Origin: MED-G105 sp038522945
Lineage (GTDB): Bacteria > Pseudomonadota > Alphaproteobacteria > Caulobacterales > Parvularculaceae
Direction of reading: 5' to 3'
NCBI GenBank assembly: GCA_038522945.1
Contig: JBCBJV010000009.1
Span: 1 to 64,000 of the forward strand
DNA length: 64,000 bases
Shown here: positions 17,869 through 25,904 of the stretch, piece after piece
Position numbering within the stretch: the stretch's first letter is position 1
How the letters are laid out: every line of letters starts with the position of its first letter
Notes under the pieces: generated by a model
What the model was told of the DNA's origin: nothing
Seen by the model: the letters and a program-made list of their open reading frames with translations, nothing else
The model's database searches: none
Position numbers and translations under genes: made by a program

Positions 17869-17880
17869 TCTTATATAAGA
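17869..17880. promoter_or_regulatory. Candidate GntR operator, copy 3 (TonB receptor promoter)
   Basis: TCTTATATAAGA is a perfect 12-bp palindrome just after the -10-like element. Near-copies lie at 11751 and 12664. It links the uptake genes to the two catabolic operons as one regulon. Confidence 0.65.
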
Positions 17881-17971
17881 CTTTGACAGGCGGTCTTCAC
17901 GCAACCGAGGGCTCAACCGCCGGAGCGAAGCTTTGGTCATTTTGTAACCGATCCTTCAGGGAGGGAATTCC

Positions 17972-20377
17972 ATGAAAATGCGCACACGTACCATTGGTGT
18001 GAGCCTCGCGGCGATTGCTGCGGCCAGTGCCACATCCGCCCATGCCCAATTTGACGAGATTATCGTCACGGCACAGAAAACAGAGCAAAACCTGCAAGAA
18101 GTTCCCATCGCGGTTAGCGTTCTGCCCACGGAGCAGATCGAGAATAAATTTGCGAATAATCTTGAAAGCCTTCAAACGCTGGTGCCGTCCATCAGTTTCC
18201 GGAAGGGGTCGACAAACGCCAACTCCGCGATTTCGATCCGTGGTATCGGGACCGTATCCTTCTCGCTGGCGGCAGAACCCGCCGTGTCGACAGTGGTCGA
18301 CGGCGTCGTTCTCGGGCGCTCAGGGCAAGCCTTTGCCGATCTCTATGATATCGAACGGATTGAAGTTCTGCGCGGTCCGCAAGGGACCCTCTACGGCAAG
18401 AACGCCCAAGCCGGTGTGATCAATATTGTCACCCGCCGTCCGTCCGATGAGTTTGAGGGGTATGTGGACGCGTCTTACTTTGAAGACAATGAATGGAAAG
18501 TCCGTGGACGGGTTTCCGGTCCGCTTAGCGATACGGTCAATGCCAGCCTGACGGTCACCAAGTCCGAGTTCGATGGCTATATCCGCAATGTTTTCGATAA
18601 TGAGCTGGTCAATGGCTATGACCGCTGGGGCCTGCGCGGCATGGTCGAGTTCAAGCCTGCCGATGACTTCAGCATGCTGTTTATCTATGAGCATTCGGAG
18701 TCTGACGATGATTGCTGTGCGGACCTTGAGCTTGTGCCAAGCGGCCGAAACCCAGCCTCAGGCGCCGTGCCAAACTCCAATGGTTTTGTCGATCTTAATA
18801 ATGATGGCGTCATCGGCCGGAGCGAAGCTGAAGCTGCCCTCGATCTCGATCAACGCCGGGTCGACCATGACCTGACCACCCGGACGATCGATACGACTGA
18901 CGCGTTCTCTGTGGAGATCAACAAGGAGTTCCTGGAAGGGCACACCTTTACGTCGATTACGGCATATCGGAACTGGGAGAACACGGAGATCCGGGAAGGC
19001 GACTTCACGTCCATCGGCGGAACCTCAACGGAACCTGTCTTCGGCGTTCCATTCCAATTACATGATGACGGTACCCGCGACTGGCGTCAGTTCACCCAGG
19101 AATTCCGGATCCAGTCCCCGGCCGGTCAGCGCCTGAACTATCTCCTGGGCGGCTACATTCTTAGCCTGGATGTGGAAGCGGACTTCACCCGGAATGCCAG
19201 CTGTCAGAACAATGGTGGTCAGAACCAGGATATTCTTGACGCCAATCCGGGCCTCACGTGCAACGCCAATGATATCGTTTCAGCAACAGGCTTTTTCGAT
19301 AACAGCTTCGACAACTATGCGATCTTCGGCCAGGCCGATTATGACCTCACCGATTGGCTCAACGTCTTAGCCGGGTTTCGTTTCACCAGAGACGATGTGG
19401 AGTTTGTCTACACACGGCGCAATAATGATCCATTTGGCCGCCAGGGTGTCGGTGTTCGGCCGGCAGAACCTAACAGCCAGTTCGGGGAAGCCTCTGGCGG
19501 CTTTGACAATACTTTCTCCAACCAAACCGATAATTCCGACTTCTCAGTGAAGGCAGGCCTTAATGTTGATATCGGCGGCATGGTCGGCAATGGTGGTAAT
19601 TACGGCAACGCCTACTTTACCTATGCCCAAGGATATAAAGGGCCTGGCTTCAACACCTTCTATAATATGGGTACGAACGATGCCCTGCCGATTGACCCGG
19701 AGGACGGTGAGTCTTTCGAGATCGGCTATAAACTGAATGTGGGCCGCGTGCTCCTCAACGTTGCTGCTTACTCCGCAACGATTGATGATTTCCAGGCGAA
19801 CAATTTCGACAACTCCACAGGCGTCACCATTACGCGTCTGACAAACGCCGGTACTGTTCAAACCCGCGGCATCGAAATCGATGCGCTCTGGTCGCCGATC
19901 GACAATCTGACGTTCAATGGGGCGATTGCCATCAATGATGCGGAGATCGACGAGTTCAACTGTCCAGTTGATCCGACGACAGCCTTGCCGCCCGCAAACT
20001 GTACCGATCGGTCAGGCCTTGATCTTTTCTTCTCGCCTGACTTCAACTACTCCTTCGGCGCAACGTATGAAACACCGATTACCGAAGAGATCTCCGGCTT
20101 CATCAATGGGAGCTTCTCCCATGTGGATGATCAGTTGTCCTTGCTTCCGGGTAATGATGGATCGGTAAGCCCGAACAGCTTCTTGCCGAGCTACAACCAG
20201 CTGGACATCAATGTTGGCTTGTCGATGTACGACGATCAGTATCGTCTGACACTGATCGGCAAAAACCTCACCGATGACAGCTTCGCAACGACTTTCTCCG
20301 GTGACGGTTTCCGCTATCAAATCCCGCGGGAGGCTGATCGCTACTTCGGTGTGAACTTCCGCGCGAACTTCAACTAG
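17972..20377 (+). CDS. TonB-dependent outer-membrane receptor, candidate sulfoquinovoside importer
   Basis: An 801-residue receptor. A signal peptide of about 25 residues ends in SAHA, followed by a TonB-box-like DEIIVTAQ. The plug domain (about 45-150) includes IERIEVLRGPQGTLYGKNA. A 22-strand barrel ends with an aromatic-containing terminus (FGVNFRANFN). AGGGAGGG precedes the ATG. The shared palindrome upstream and the symporter downstream suggest it brings a sulfoquinovose glycoside across the outer membrane; the substrate is inferred. Close sequence relatives often import plant or algal carbohydrates and glycosides. Confidence 0.9.
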   Translation: MKMRTRTIGVSLAAIAAASATSAHAQFDEIIVTAQKTEQNLQEVPIAVSVLPTEQIENKFANNLESLQTLVPSISFRKGSTNANSAISIRGIGTVSFSLAAEPAVSTVVDGVVLGRSGQAFADLYDIERIEVLRGPQGTLYGKNAQAGVINIVTRRPSDEFEGYVDASYFEDNEWKVRGRVSGPLSDTVNASLTVTKSEFDGYIRNVFDNELVNGYDRWGLRGMVEFKPADDFSMLFIYEHSESDDDCCADLELVPSGRNPASGAVPNSNGFVDLNNDGVIGRSEAEAALDLDQRRVDHDLTTRTIDTTDAFSVEINKEFLEGHTFTSITAYRNWENTEIREGDFTSIGGTSTEPVFGVPFQLHDDGTRDWRQFTQEFRIQSPAGQRLNYLLGGYILSLDVEADFTRNASCQNNGGQNQDILDANPGLTCNANDIVSATGFFDNSFDNYAIFGQADYDLTDWLNVLAGFRFTRDDVEFVYTRRNNDPFGRQGVGVRPAEPNSQFGEASGGFDNTFSNQTDNSDFSVKAGLNVDIGGMVGNGGNYGNAYFTYAQGYKGPGFNTFYNMGTNDALPIDPEDGESFEIGYKLNVGRVLLNVAAYSATIDDFQANNFDNSTGVTITRLTNAGTVQTRGIEIDALWSPIDNLTFNGAIAINDAEIDEFNCPVDPTTALPPANCTDRSGLDLFFSPDFNYSFGATYETPITEEISGFINGSFSHVDDQLSLLPGNDGSVSPNSFLPSYNQLDINVGLSMYDDQYRLTLIGKNLTDDSFATTFSGDGFRYQIPREADRYFGVNFRANFN

Positions 20378-20410
20378 CGGTCCGATCGTCTAATCCAGAC
20401 TTAACTTGCT

Positions 20411-20451
20411 CTGGCGGCCACACAACTCTCCCCGTTGGCCGCCAGTTTTTT
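20411..20451 (+). terminator. Strong rho-independent terminator after the TonB receptor
   Basis: CTGGCGGCCA (20411-20420) and TGGCCGCCAG (20436-20445) form a perfect 10-bp stem followed by six T residues. It separates the receptor from the symporter gene, so symporter transcription needs readthrough or its own start within 60 bp. Confidence 0.9.
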
Positions 20452-20510
20452 ATTCAACCGCAAAGCGGGGCGCGGGTCGGTCTTGTGGAGGGACTGGTCG
20501 GAGGTAGGCG

Positions 20511-22223
20511 ATGGTTCAGGACGATTTGGCATTCACCCTTGGCACCTGCGCCATGTTCATGGCGGCTGTGGCGTGGATTTCCTACCTGAAAACCCGCGGT
20601 GAGGTGGACAGCAAGGAAGGCTACTTCCTGGCAGGTCGGGGGCTCAGCGGCGTTTTCATCGCCGGGTCATTGCTGTTGACCAATTTGTCTGCGGAGCAAT
20701 TGATCGGCCTGAATGGGTCGGCCTATGGCTATAATCTGAGCAGCATGGCCTGGGAAGTAACGGCGGCTGTCTCGACCATCCTGATGGCGCTCATCTTTCT
20801 GCCGCGGTACCTTGCCGGGGCGTTCACGACACTGCCTGAGTTCCTGGACGCCCGCTTTGACGATGATGTGCGTCGCTACACGGTGATCCTGTTCATGTTG
20901 GGATACGGACTGATTACGATCCCGTCCGTTCTCTATTCCGGGTCCGTCGCGGTCATGCAGCTGTTCGACGTGGAGACGGTGCTCGGCGTCAGTTACTTTA
21001 CCGGACTTGTTATCACGGTTGTTTCCATTGGCTGCGTCGGCGCGATTTATGCGATCTTTGGTGGGCTAAGGGCTGTTGCCATTTCCGACACGCTGAATGG
21101 CGTTGGCTTGTTAATTGTTGGCCTGCTGGTCCCAACCCTTGGCCTCATTGCCTTAGGCAAGGGTGACTTCATGGCCGGTCTTGAAATCGTCACCACAACC
21201 GAAACTCAAAAGCTAAATGCGATTGGCGGGCCTCAGGACCCCACACCGTTCGCGACGATCTTTACCGGGATGGTCTTCGCCAACTTGTTTTATTGGTGCA
21301 CAAACCAATACGTGATCCAGCGCACACTTGGGGCAAAACATTTGGCGGCGGGACAGAAAGGCGTGTTGCTCTCCGGCTTTCTCAAGGTCCTTGTCCCGTT
21401 TTTGATGATGTTTCCCGGCATCATCGCCTTCCACCTCTACGGACCTGGATTAGCAACAATCGACCAGGCCTATCCGCGGCTCGTCAATGATGTGCTGCCC
21501 ACTTATCTCGTTGGCTTTTTCCTCGCGGTTCTGTTGGGCGCGGTATTCAGTTCCTTTAACTCGCTCCTAAATAGCGCTGCGACGCTATTTGTGTTGGATG
21601 TCTATGCGCCAATGCGAAAGCAGGAATTGAGCGACAAGCAATTGGTCGATGTGGCCAAAATCGCCAGCGTGGTCATCGCCCTCTTTTCTTTTGTGGTTGC
21701 GCCCTTGTTGTTTTTTGCGCCGGAAGGGCTGTGGCAGATCATTCGGAAATTTACCGGCTTTTACAACATCCCGATTGTGGCGATTGTTCTTGTCGGTCTG
21801 TTCACCAAACGAACGCCGGCGATCGGGGCGAAAATCGTCATCATCTTCCATGTGATCACATACGGCGTCTTACGTTTTGCGTTGAACGACGTGGTTACCC
21901 TGCACTTCCTTCATCAGTATGCGATCCTCTTTGTTATTGAAATCCTGATCATGCTTGCCGCCGGGATGATCGTGCCCCGCAAAGAAGCCTGGAGCTACAC
22001 GCCTGCAAACGTTGTCGATTTGACCCCCTGGCGCTATGTCTGGCCATCGGCGTTGACGCTTTTTTCCTGTGTCGTCGCGCTCTATTTATTGTTCTCGCCA
22101 CTGGGCATCGTCGACCGCACTTTCAATGGTGTCTTTGTCGGGTCGATGACGGCAATCGTTGGCGTCAATCTTGTCGCCTGGTTGATTGCCTTTACCCGAC
22201 GCAGCACCGGCCGGGCAGGGTAG
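20511..22223 (+). CDS. Sodium:solute symporter (SSS family), candidate sulfosugar transporter
   Basis: A 570-residue inner-membrane protein with about 13-14 hydrophobic segments. SSS features include YFLAGRGLSGVFIAGSLLLTNLSAEQLIGLNG (in part, about 37-67) and the later GAVFSSFNSLLNSAATLFVLDVY stretch (about 345-367) of sugar symporters. A GGAGGTAGGCG leader gives a good ribosome site. It follows the TonB receptor and would carry the sulfosugar from periplasm to cytoplasm, where the unsecreted GH31 enzyme waits. The substrate is inferred. Confidence 0.88.
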   Translation: MVQDDLAFTLGTCAMFMAAVAWISYLKTRGEVDSKEGYFLAGRGLSGVFIAGSLLLTNLSAEQLIGLNGSAYGYNLSSMAWEVTAAVSTILMALIFLPRYLAGAFTTLPEFLDARFDDDVRRYTVILFMLGYGLITIPSVLYSGSVAVMQLFDVETVLGVSYFTGLVITVVSIGCVGAIYAIFGGLRAVAISDTLNGVGLLIVGLLVPTLGLIALGKGDFMAGLEIVTTTETQKLNAIGGPQDPTPFATIFTGMVFANLFYWCTNQYVIQRTLGAKHLAAGQKGVLLSGFLKVLVPFLMMFPGIIAFHLYGPGLATIDQAYPRLVNDVLPTYLVGFFLAVLLGAVFSSFNSLLNSAATLFVLDVYAPMRKQELSDKQLVDVAKIASVVIALFSFVVAPLLFFAPEGLWQIIRKFTGFYNIPIVAIVLVGLFTKRTPAIGAKIVIIFHVITYGVLRFALNDVVTLHFLHQYAILFVIEILIMLAAGMIVPRKEAWSYTPANVVDLTPWRYVWPSALTLFSCVVALYLLFSPLGIVDRTFNGVFVGSMTAIVGVNLVAWLIAFTRRSTGRAG

Positions 22224-22415
22224 CGCCTAGCAATCTGCTCGATTGCCATCGAATTAGGGTCAGCCTATCTTTCCCGCCAATGCGAGAGGTGATCACTAAT
22301 TTGTGGTCATCACCAGTGATTTTGCACAGATGGATCCGAGCCAGCGTTTATGAAATCAAGCAGACTCTAGAAGGGGAAGCGGGAATTGTTCGCGCGTCTT
22401 GAAAGTACGTATCTA

Positions 22416-23513
22416 ATGAAAATCAGACCGTTGAAAAACATCCATTCATTCGTGGTCTTAATCCTTTCCGTCCTGTCCTTCCCCGCGCTCGCCGGTATCT
22501 CTCTCCATACAGAGTACCACCGGCCGACAGATCTCTTCGCGATCATGGACGAAACTGCGCTTTGGTATGAAGGGTTCAACGACACCGCCTATCGTGAATA
22601 CTGGACTGACCGGTTTGGCTGGACCGAAGAAGACCAAACCATGGCGGACCGGTATCGCGGCTATCGCGAACGAACATTCGACAATAGCGATCAGGGGGAC
22701 CGGTCCCAACGCCTCGAAGTGGATGGGATTTTTTCGACCCGTTCTTCGGTGAGTGAAAACGCAGATCCGCTATTTCGTCATTTTGGGTCAGCGGAGACGA
22801 TTGATGCCGCGCTGTCGACTTTCGACGAGATTGCCCAGCCAGAAGATGCGCAGGTGCTTCAAGAATTTTACGCGCACTTTCGTCCCGGCTGGGAGTTGCT
22901 GCTTGCGGAGAGTGCCGCGTTTAAAGATCAAGTGGGTCCGTTAAGGGCCGACCTGCGCACCCCAAAAGTCGCTGCGCACTTGTCGAGGATCGCCTCGTTC
23001 TACAAAGACACCGAAACGCGAGCGTTCCGTGTGCGTCTGGTCTGGTGGCCACCAATCGACCGCACCTTTGCTTACATCAAGGGGAATTCGTTCCTCCTCT
23101 ATCGGCATCCAGAACGCCACGCGGAAGAGACGGGCCGCACCGAAATCGTGATGCATGAGGTCGTGCACTATATTAGCGCGCATCAGCCGTCGGCGCAGAA
23201 ACGGGAGTTGTCGGCTCAGTTTTTGGAGATCTGCCCTGCGGAAATCCGCAATCTCTACCACTTGTTGGAAGAGCCTCTCGCGGTCGCCTGGGGGCAGGCG
23301 GCATTCACCAAATATGGGCGCGGGCTTGAGCCGGACCCGTCGGAGAACTGGTACCGCCCGCCAATGCCTGACGTGTTGGGCCGCCTTTTATGGCCGCATA
23401 TCGATGAGATCTATGAAACCGAAGAGACGATCACGGATGGTATCGTCCCCATTGCCGCGACCTATTGCGCACGGCTTTTGGAGATCGGCGACCAGGTGAA
23501 GCGGCAGGAGTAG
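22416..23513 (+). CDS. Secreted protein with HExxH zinc-protease motif
   Basis: About 365 residues. Starting at ATG 22416 gives a signal peptide (hydrophobic 10-26, ending in PALA). The earlier TTG at 22386 adds ten residues before it. A metallopeptidase-like HEVVHYI motif lies near residue 247. I do not recognise the family beyond that motif. It stands alone after the symporter and is followed by an amine oxidase relic. A regulator-like dyad (GGTGAT...ATCACC) lies upstream near 22290-22316. Confidence 0.65.
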   Translation: MKIRPLKNIHSFVVLILSVLSFPALAGISLHTEYHRPTDLFAIMDETALWYEGFNDTAYREYWTDRFGWTEEDQTMADRYRGYRERTFDNSDQGDRSQRLEVDGIFSTRSSVSENADPLFRHFGSAETIDAALSTFDEIAQPEDAQVLQEFYAHFRPGWELLLAESAAFKDQVGPLRADLRTPKVAAHLSRIASFYKDTETRAFRVRLVWWPPIDRTFAYIKGNSFLLYRHPERHAEETGRTEIVMHEVVHYISAHQPSAQKRELSAQFLEICPAEIRNLYHLLEEPLAVAWGQAAFTKYGRGLEPDPSENWYRPPMPDVLGRLLWPHIDEIYETEETITDGIVPIAATYCARLLEIGDQVKRQE

Positions 23514-24068
23514 GATTTCGGACGTGGCCGGAATGGACGTAAATTCTGGTCTCTTTTTACGCCAGGCTGGCTTGAGACAATCGTGAGCCAGACGTCGGTC
23601 GGCGTTGAATATGACAAGATGAATATGACGGAAGTCGAGGCTTCTTTCGCGGAATATGGTCTCGGCTATGACGGCCCAGACGTGAAGTTTCGCCAAGGGT
23701 ATGACCAGATCCTTCCCACCCTTGCGGGTGATTATAACGTCACTCTATCGACGCCCGTTGAGCGAATTTCTTATGGGGCTGGCGGCGTCAGGCTTGGTCT
23801 TAGTGGCGATGAATCCGAGGCCTGCGATGCGGTTCTGGTCACGGTCCCGCTTGGGGCGCTGAAAAATGAAACCATCGTATTCGATCCGCCGTTTGACCAA
23901 GAAAGAAAAGCCGCTATTGGCCGGATGGGGATGGGCACGCTCGATAAAGTCTATCTGCTTTTCGACCAGCTTTTTTGGGATGATGACCTGAGCCCTTCGG
24001 CGCCCTCGATCTTTATGAGAGTCGATGCTTGCTACCATGCTTAAGCGATGCGGGCGAGAACCTCAGTC

Positions 24069-24452
24069 TCAAGGCACATGAATATCGTGGATCTCGTACG
24101 AGTAGCCGTCTGATTGCTCGTACACCCGCACGAACATGACCAGATCGCTAGCCCCTTCGTTGGCTGTGAATAGATCAACCAACACTTCCCAGAAGCCATT
24201 TGACCACTGATAGATCGAGGTGCTCCAGCTGTCTTCGGGCAGGGGAACGAGTTCGTCCCCATACGCCTTGATGTTGGCAGTGATGCGTTTTGCGTCTTGA
24301 TCGGGCACAGGATGAACGCCACTGATTCCGGTACCTATGCTCGCGTCGCGAGTGGCAATAGAGGTGACAACTTTCGCAAGGGTGCTACGCCACACGGTCG
24401 GCACCGGCCGCTCGTGCTGTTCGTCCTTCAAGACAGGATGGTCATCATGCAT
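24069..24452 (-). CDS. IS3 passenger protein, DUF7668-like
   Basis: A 127-residue soluble protein. The pattern LPEDSWSTSIYQWSNGFWEV followed by LVDLFTANEGASDLVMFVRVYE resembles the DUF7668 family, whose function I do not know. It starts 22 bp after the orfB stop in the same direction, with GAGAG before its ATG, and ends 85 bp from the left terminal repeat. It is not needed for IS3 transposition as known. It could be a host gene picked up by the element or an accessory such as an immunity-type protein. Confidence 0.7.
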   Translation of the reverse strand: MHDDHPVLKDEQHERPVPTVWRSTLAKVVTSIATRDASIGTGISGVHPVPDQDAKRITANIKAYGDELVPLPEDSWSTSIYQWSNGFWEVLVDLFTANEGASDLVMFVRVYEQSDGYSYEIHDIHVP

Positions 24453-24474
24453 ACTTACTCTCTAGATCGATAGT

Positions 24475-25332
24475 TTAACCGGTCTTCGGGACTCGTGCGA
24501 GCGCGCCGTGCGCGGTGCCCTCAGATAGCACAAGCGTCCGGCGCGCGGTTGCCGGTGCAAGCCCGCCCAAGGCCGAATGCGGGCGGATGGTGTTGTAGTC
24601 GTATCGCCATCGGGCCAGGTGCTGCCGAGCGTCAGCGAGGCTAGAGAAGATTTCCTCGTTGAGCAACTCGTCCCGCAGACGGCCGTTGAAGCTCTCGGTG
24701 AACGCGTTCTGCGTCGGCTTCCCGGGCTGGATGTAGTGCCAATAAACACCGTTGCGGTTCTGCCAGTCGAGCATCGCTTTTGAGGTCAACTCGGTGCCGT
24801 TGTCGCTGACAATTGTCCGGGGGCGTCCATAGAGGCGTAAGACGCGATCCAGTTCACGCGCCACCCGATGGCCTGAGATTGAGGTGTCTGCCACCAAGGC
24901 CAGGCATTCACGTGTGTAGTCGTCGATCACGGCGAAGATGCGGAAGCGCCGCTCTGGCTCGAACACGTCCGAGAGGAAGTCCAGCGACCAGCGTTCATTC
25001 GGGCCCGACGGTACCGGCATCGGCTCGCGAGTGCCCGTTGCGCGCTTGCGGCCGCGGCGTCGCCTGACCGACAGTCCTTCCTCGGCGTACAGCCTGCGAA
25101 GCTTCTTATGGTTCATCATGATCCCCTCACGCTCTAGCATCAGACCGACCCGGCGATAGCCAAAGCGTCGGCGCTTGGCCGCGATCTCCCTCATCCGCTG
25201 TCTGATCTCGGGACAATCAGGCTCGCGGCTCCGGCGTACTGTCTTCGGATCGACACCGACCAATCGGCACGCCCCGCGTTGCGAGACGTCATAGTTCGTC
25301 ATCGCCTGAAGGGCCGCCGACCGCCGCTCCAT
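24475..25332 (-). CDS. IS3 transposase orfB (DDE integrase domain)
   Basis: About 285 residues. An HTH_21-like part (RRFGYRRVGLMLEREG) leads to an rve catalytic domain with Asp in WSLDFLSD, Asp in IVSDNGTE and Glu in NAFTESFNGRLRDE, the DD(35)E set of IS3. It is made as a fusion with OrfA by -1 frameshifting: its frame is -1 relative to orfA, and a slippery heptamer lies at 25347-25353. It appears intact. Confidence 0.93.
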   Translation of the reverse strand: MERRSAALQAMTNYDVSQRGACRLVGVDPKTVRRSREPDCPEIRQRMREIAAKRRRFGYRRVGLMLEREGIMMNHKKLRRLYAEEGLSVRRRRGRKRATGTREPMPVPSGPNERWSLDFLSDVFEPERRFRIFAVIDDYTRECLALVADTSISGHRVARELDRVLRLYGRPRTIVSDNGTELTSKAMLDWQNRNGVYWHYIQPGKPTQNAFTESFNGRLRDELLNEEIFSSLADARQHLARWRYDYNTIRPHSALGGLAPATARRTLVLSEGTAHGALARVPKTG

Positions 25333-25340
25333 CGGCGTCG

Positions 25341-25604
25341 TCAGTTCTTTCCCAACAGGTCCTTGAGGATGGTGTTGTCGAGCATCTGTTCGGCCAGGAG
25401 CCGCTTGAGACGGGCGTTCTCGGTCTCGAGGGTCTTCAGCTTCCGGGCGTCAGAGACATCCATCCCGCCGAACTTCGCCTTCCATTTGTAGAATGTCGCG
25501 CTGCTGATCCCGTGGTCGCGACACACTTCAGCTGTGGGCTTGCCGCGCTCCTGTTCCGCCAGAATGGCGATGATCTGTTCCTCGATGAACCGGCTCTTCC
25601 GCAT
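25341..25604 (-). CDS. IS3 transposase orfA (helix-turn-helix)
   Basis: An 87-residue protein beginning MRKSRFIEEQ, with the HTH (TAEVCRDHGISSATFYKWKAKFGG) and a leucine-zipper-like helix (LKTLETENARLKRLLAEQ), typical of the IS3 first frame. A longer open frame upstream to 25649 runs into the terminal repeat, so ATG 25604 is preferred. Near the stop it reads G GGA AAG, allowing ribosomes to slip into orfB. Confidence 0.92.
   Translation of the reverse strand: MRKSRFIEEQIIAILAEQERGKPTAEVCRDHGISSATFYKWKAKFGGMDVSDARKLKTLETENARLKRLLAEQMLDNTILKDLLGKN
25347..25353 (-). promoter_or_regulatory. -1 ribosomal frameshift heptamer GGGAAAG
   Basis: On the minus strand the zero-frame codons are ttG GGA AAG AAC TGA, an X XXY YYZ heptamer one codon before the orfA stop. 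A -1 slip reads GGG AAA GAA CTG and continues without a stop into orfB. Confidence 0.7.
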
Positions 25605-25904
25605 GTCTGTCTCTTCTATGACAGACTCTCGTTTCAAATGAGGGACCAAACGGGGCTCAGGTCAATGATGACATCACCATGATCCTCACGCCCCACAATG
25701 ATCTGCCGCGAGGCCAATTCAATTACTGGATCAATTTTTTCAAATATCTCAATGTACCGATCATCGGTGCGTTTAACGCAGCAACCCCAGCGCTGGATCT
25801 TAGCGGGTTGTCTGACGAAGAGGTCGTCTCACGGGCCCTTCAAACGCTGAATATGGCGTATCCGGAAAAATAAGGCAGAGTGGCTTGGTTACAACCCGTC
25901 TGAG

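Larger units (their letters stand above)
17442..17971. other. 530-bp intergenic region before the TonB receptor
   Basis: No credible gene is present. It holds a pair of 21-bp tandem repeats (17460-17501), a promoter-like TTGACA and the palindrome at 17869-17880. A 104-codon open frame inside shows no protein-like pattern. Confidence 0.6.
23984..25664 (-). mobile_element. Complete IS3-family element of 1681 bp carrying a passenger gene
   Basis: The terminal inverted repeats begin TGACCTGAGCCC on both ends (23984-23995 and, reversed, 25653-25664). The 4-bp target duplication ATGA flanks it (23980-23983 and 25665-25668). Transposase orfA/orfB lie on the minus strand with a 127-residue extra gene between orfB and the far end. 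The element is about 400 bp longer than usual IS3 members because of that passenger. Ends and target site look intact, so the insertion may be recent. Confidence 0.92.
23583..25873 (+). pseudogene. Flavin amine oxidase relic, split by an IS3-family element
   Basis: Two pieces of one flavin monoamine/polyamine oxidase: 23583-23983 (FRQGYDQILPTLA, AVLVTVPLGALK, LFDQLFWDD) and 25669-25873 (ITMILTPHNDLPRGQF, DLSGLSDEEVV). Removing the element and one ATGA copy restores FWDDDITMILTP in frame. The FAD-binding N-terminus is missing upstream (an in-frame stop at 23511 is the end of the preceding gene). The C-terminal FAD/substrate part after NMAYPEK is also gone. It was therefore broken in at least two ways, and the insertion is only one of them. 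Confidence 0.85.
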
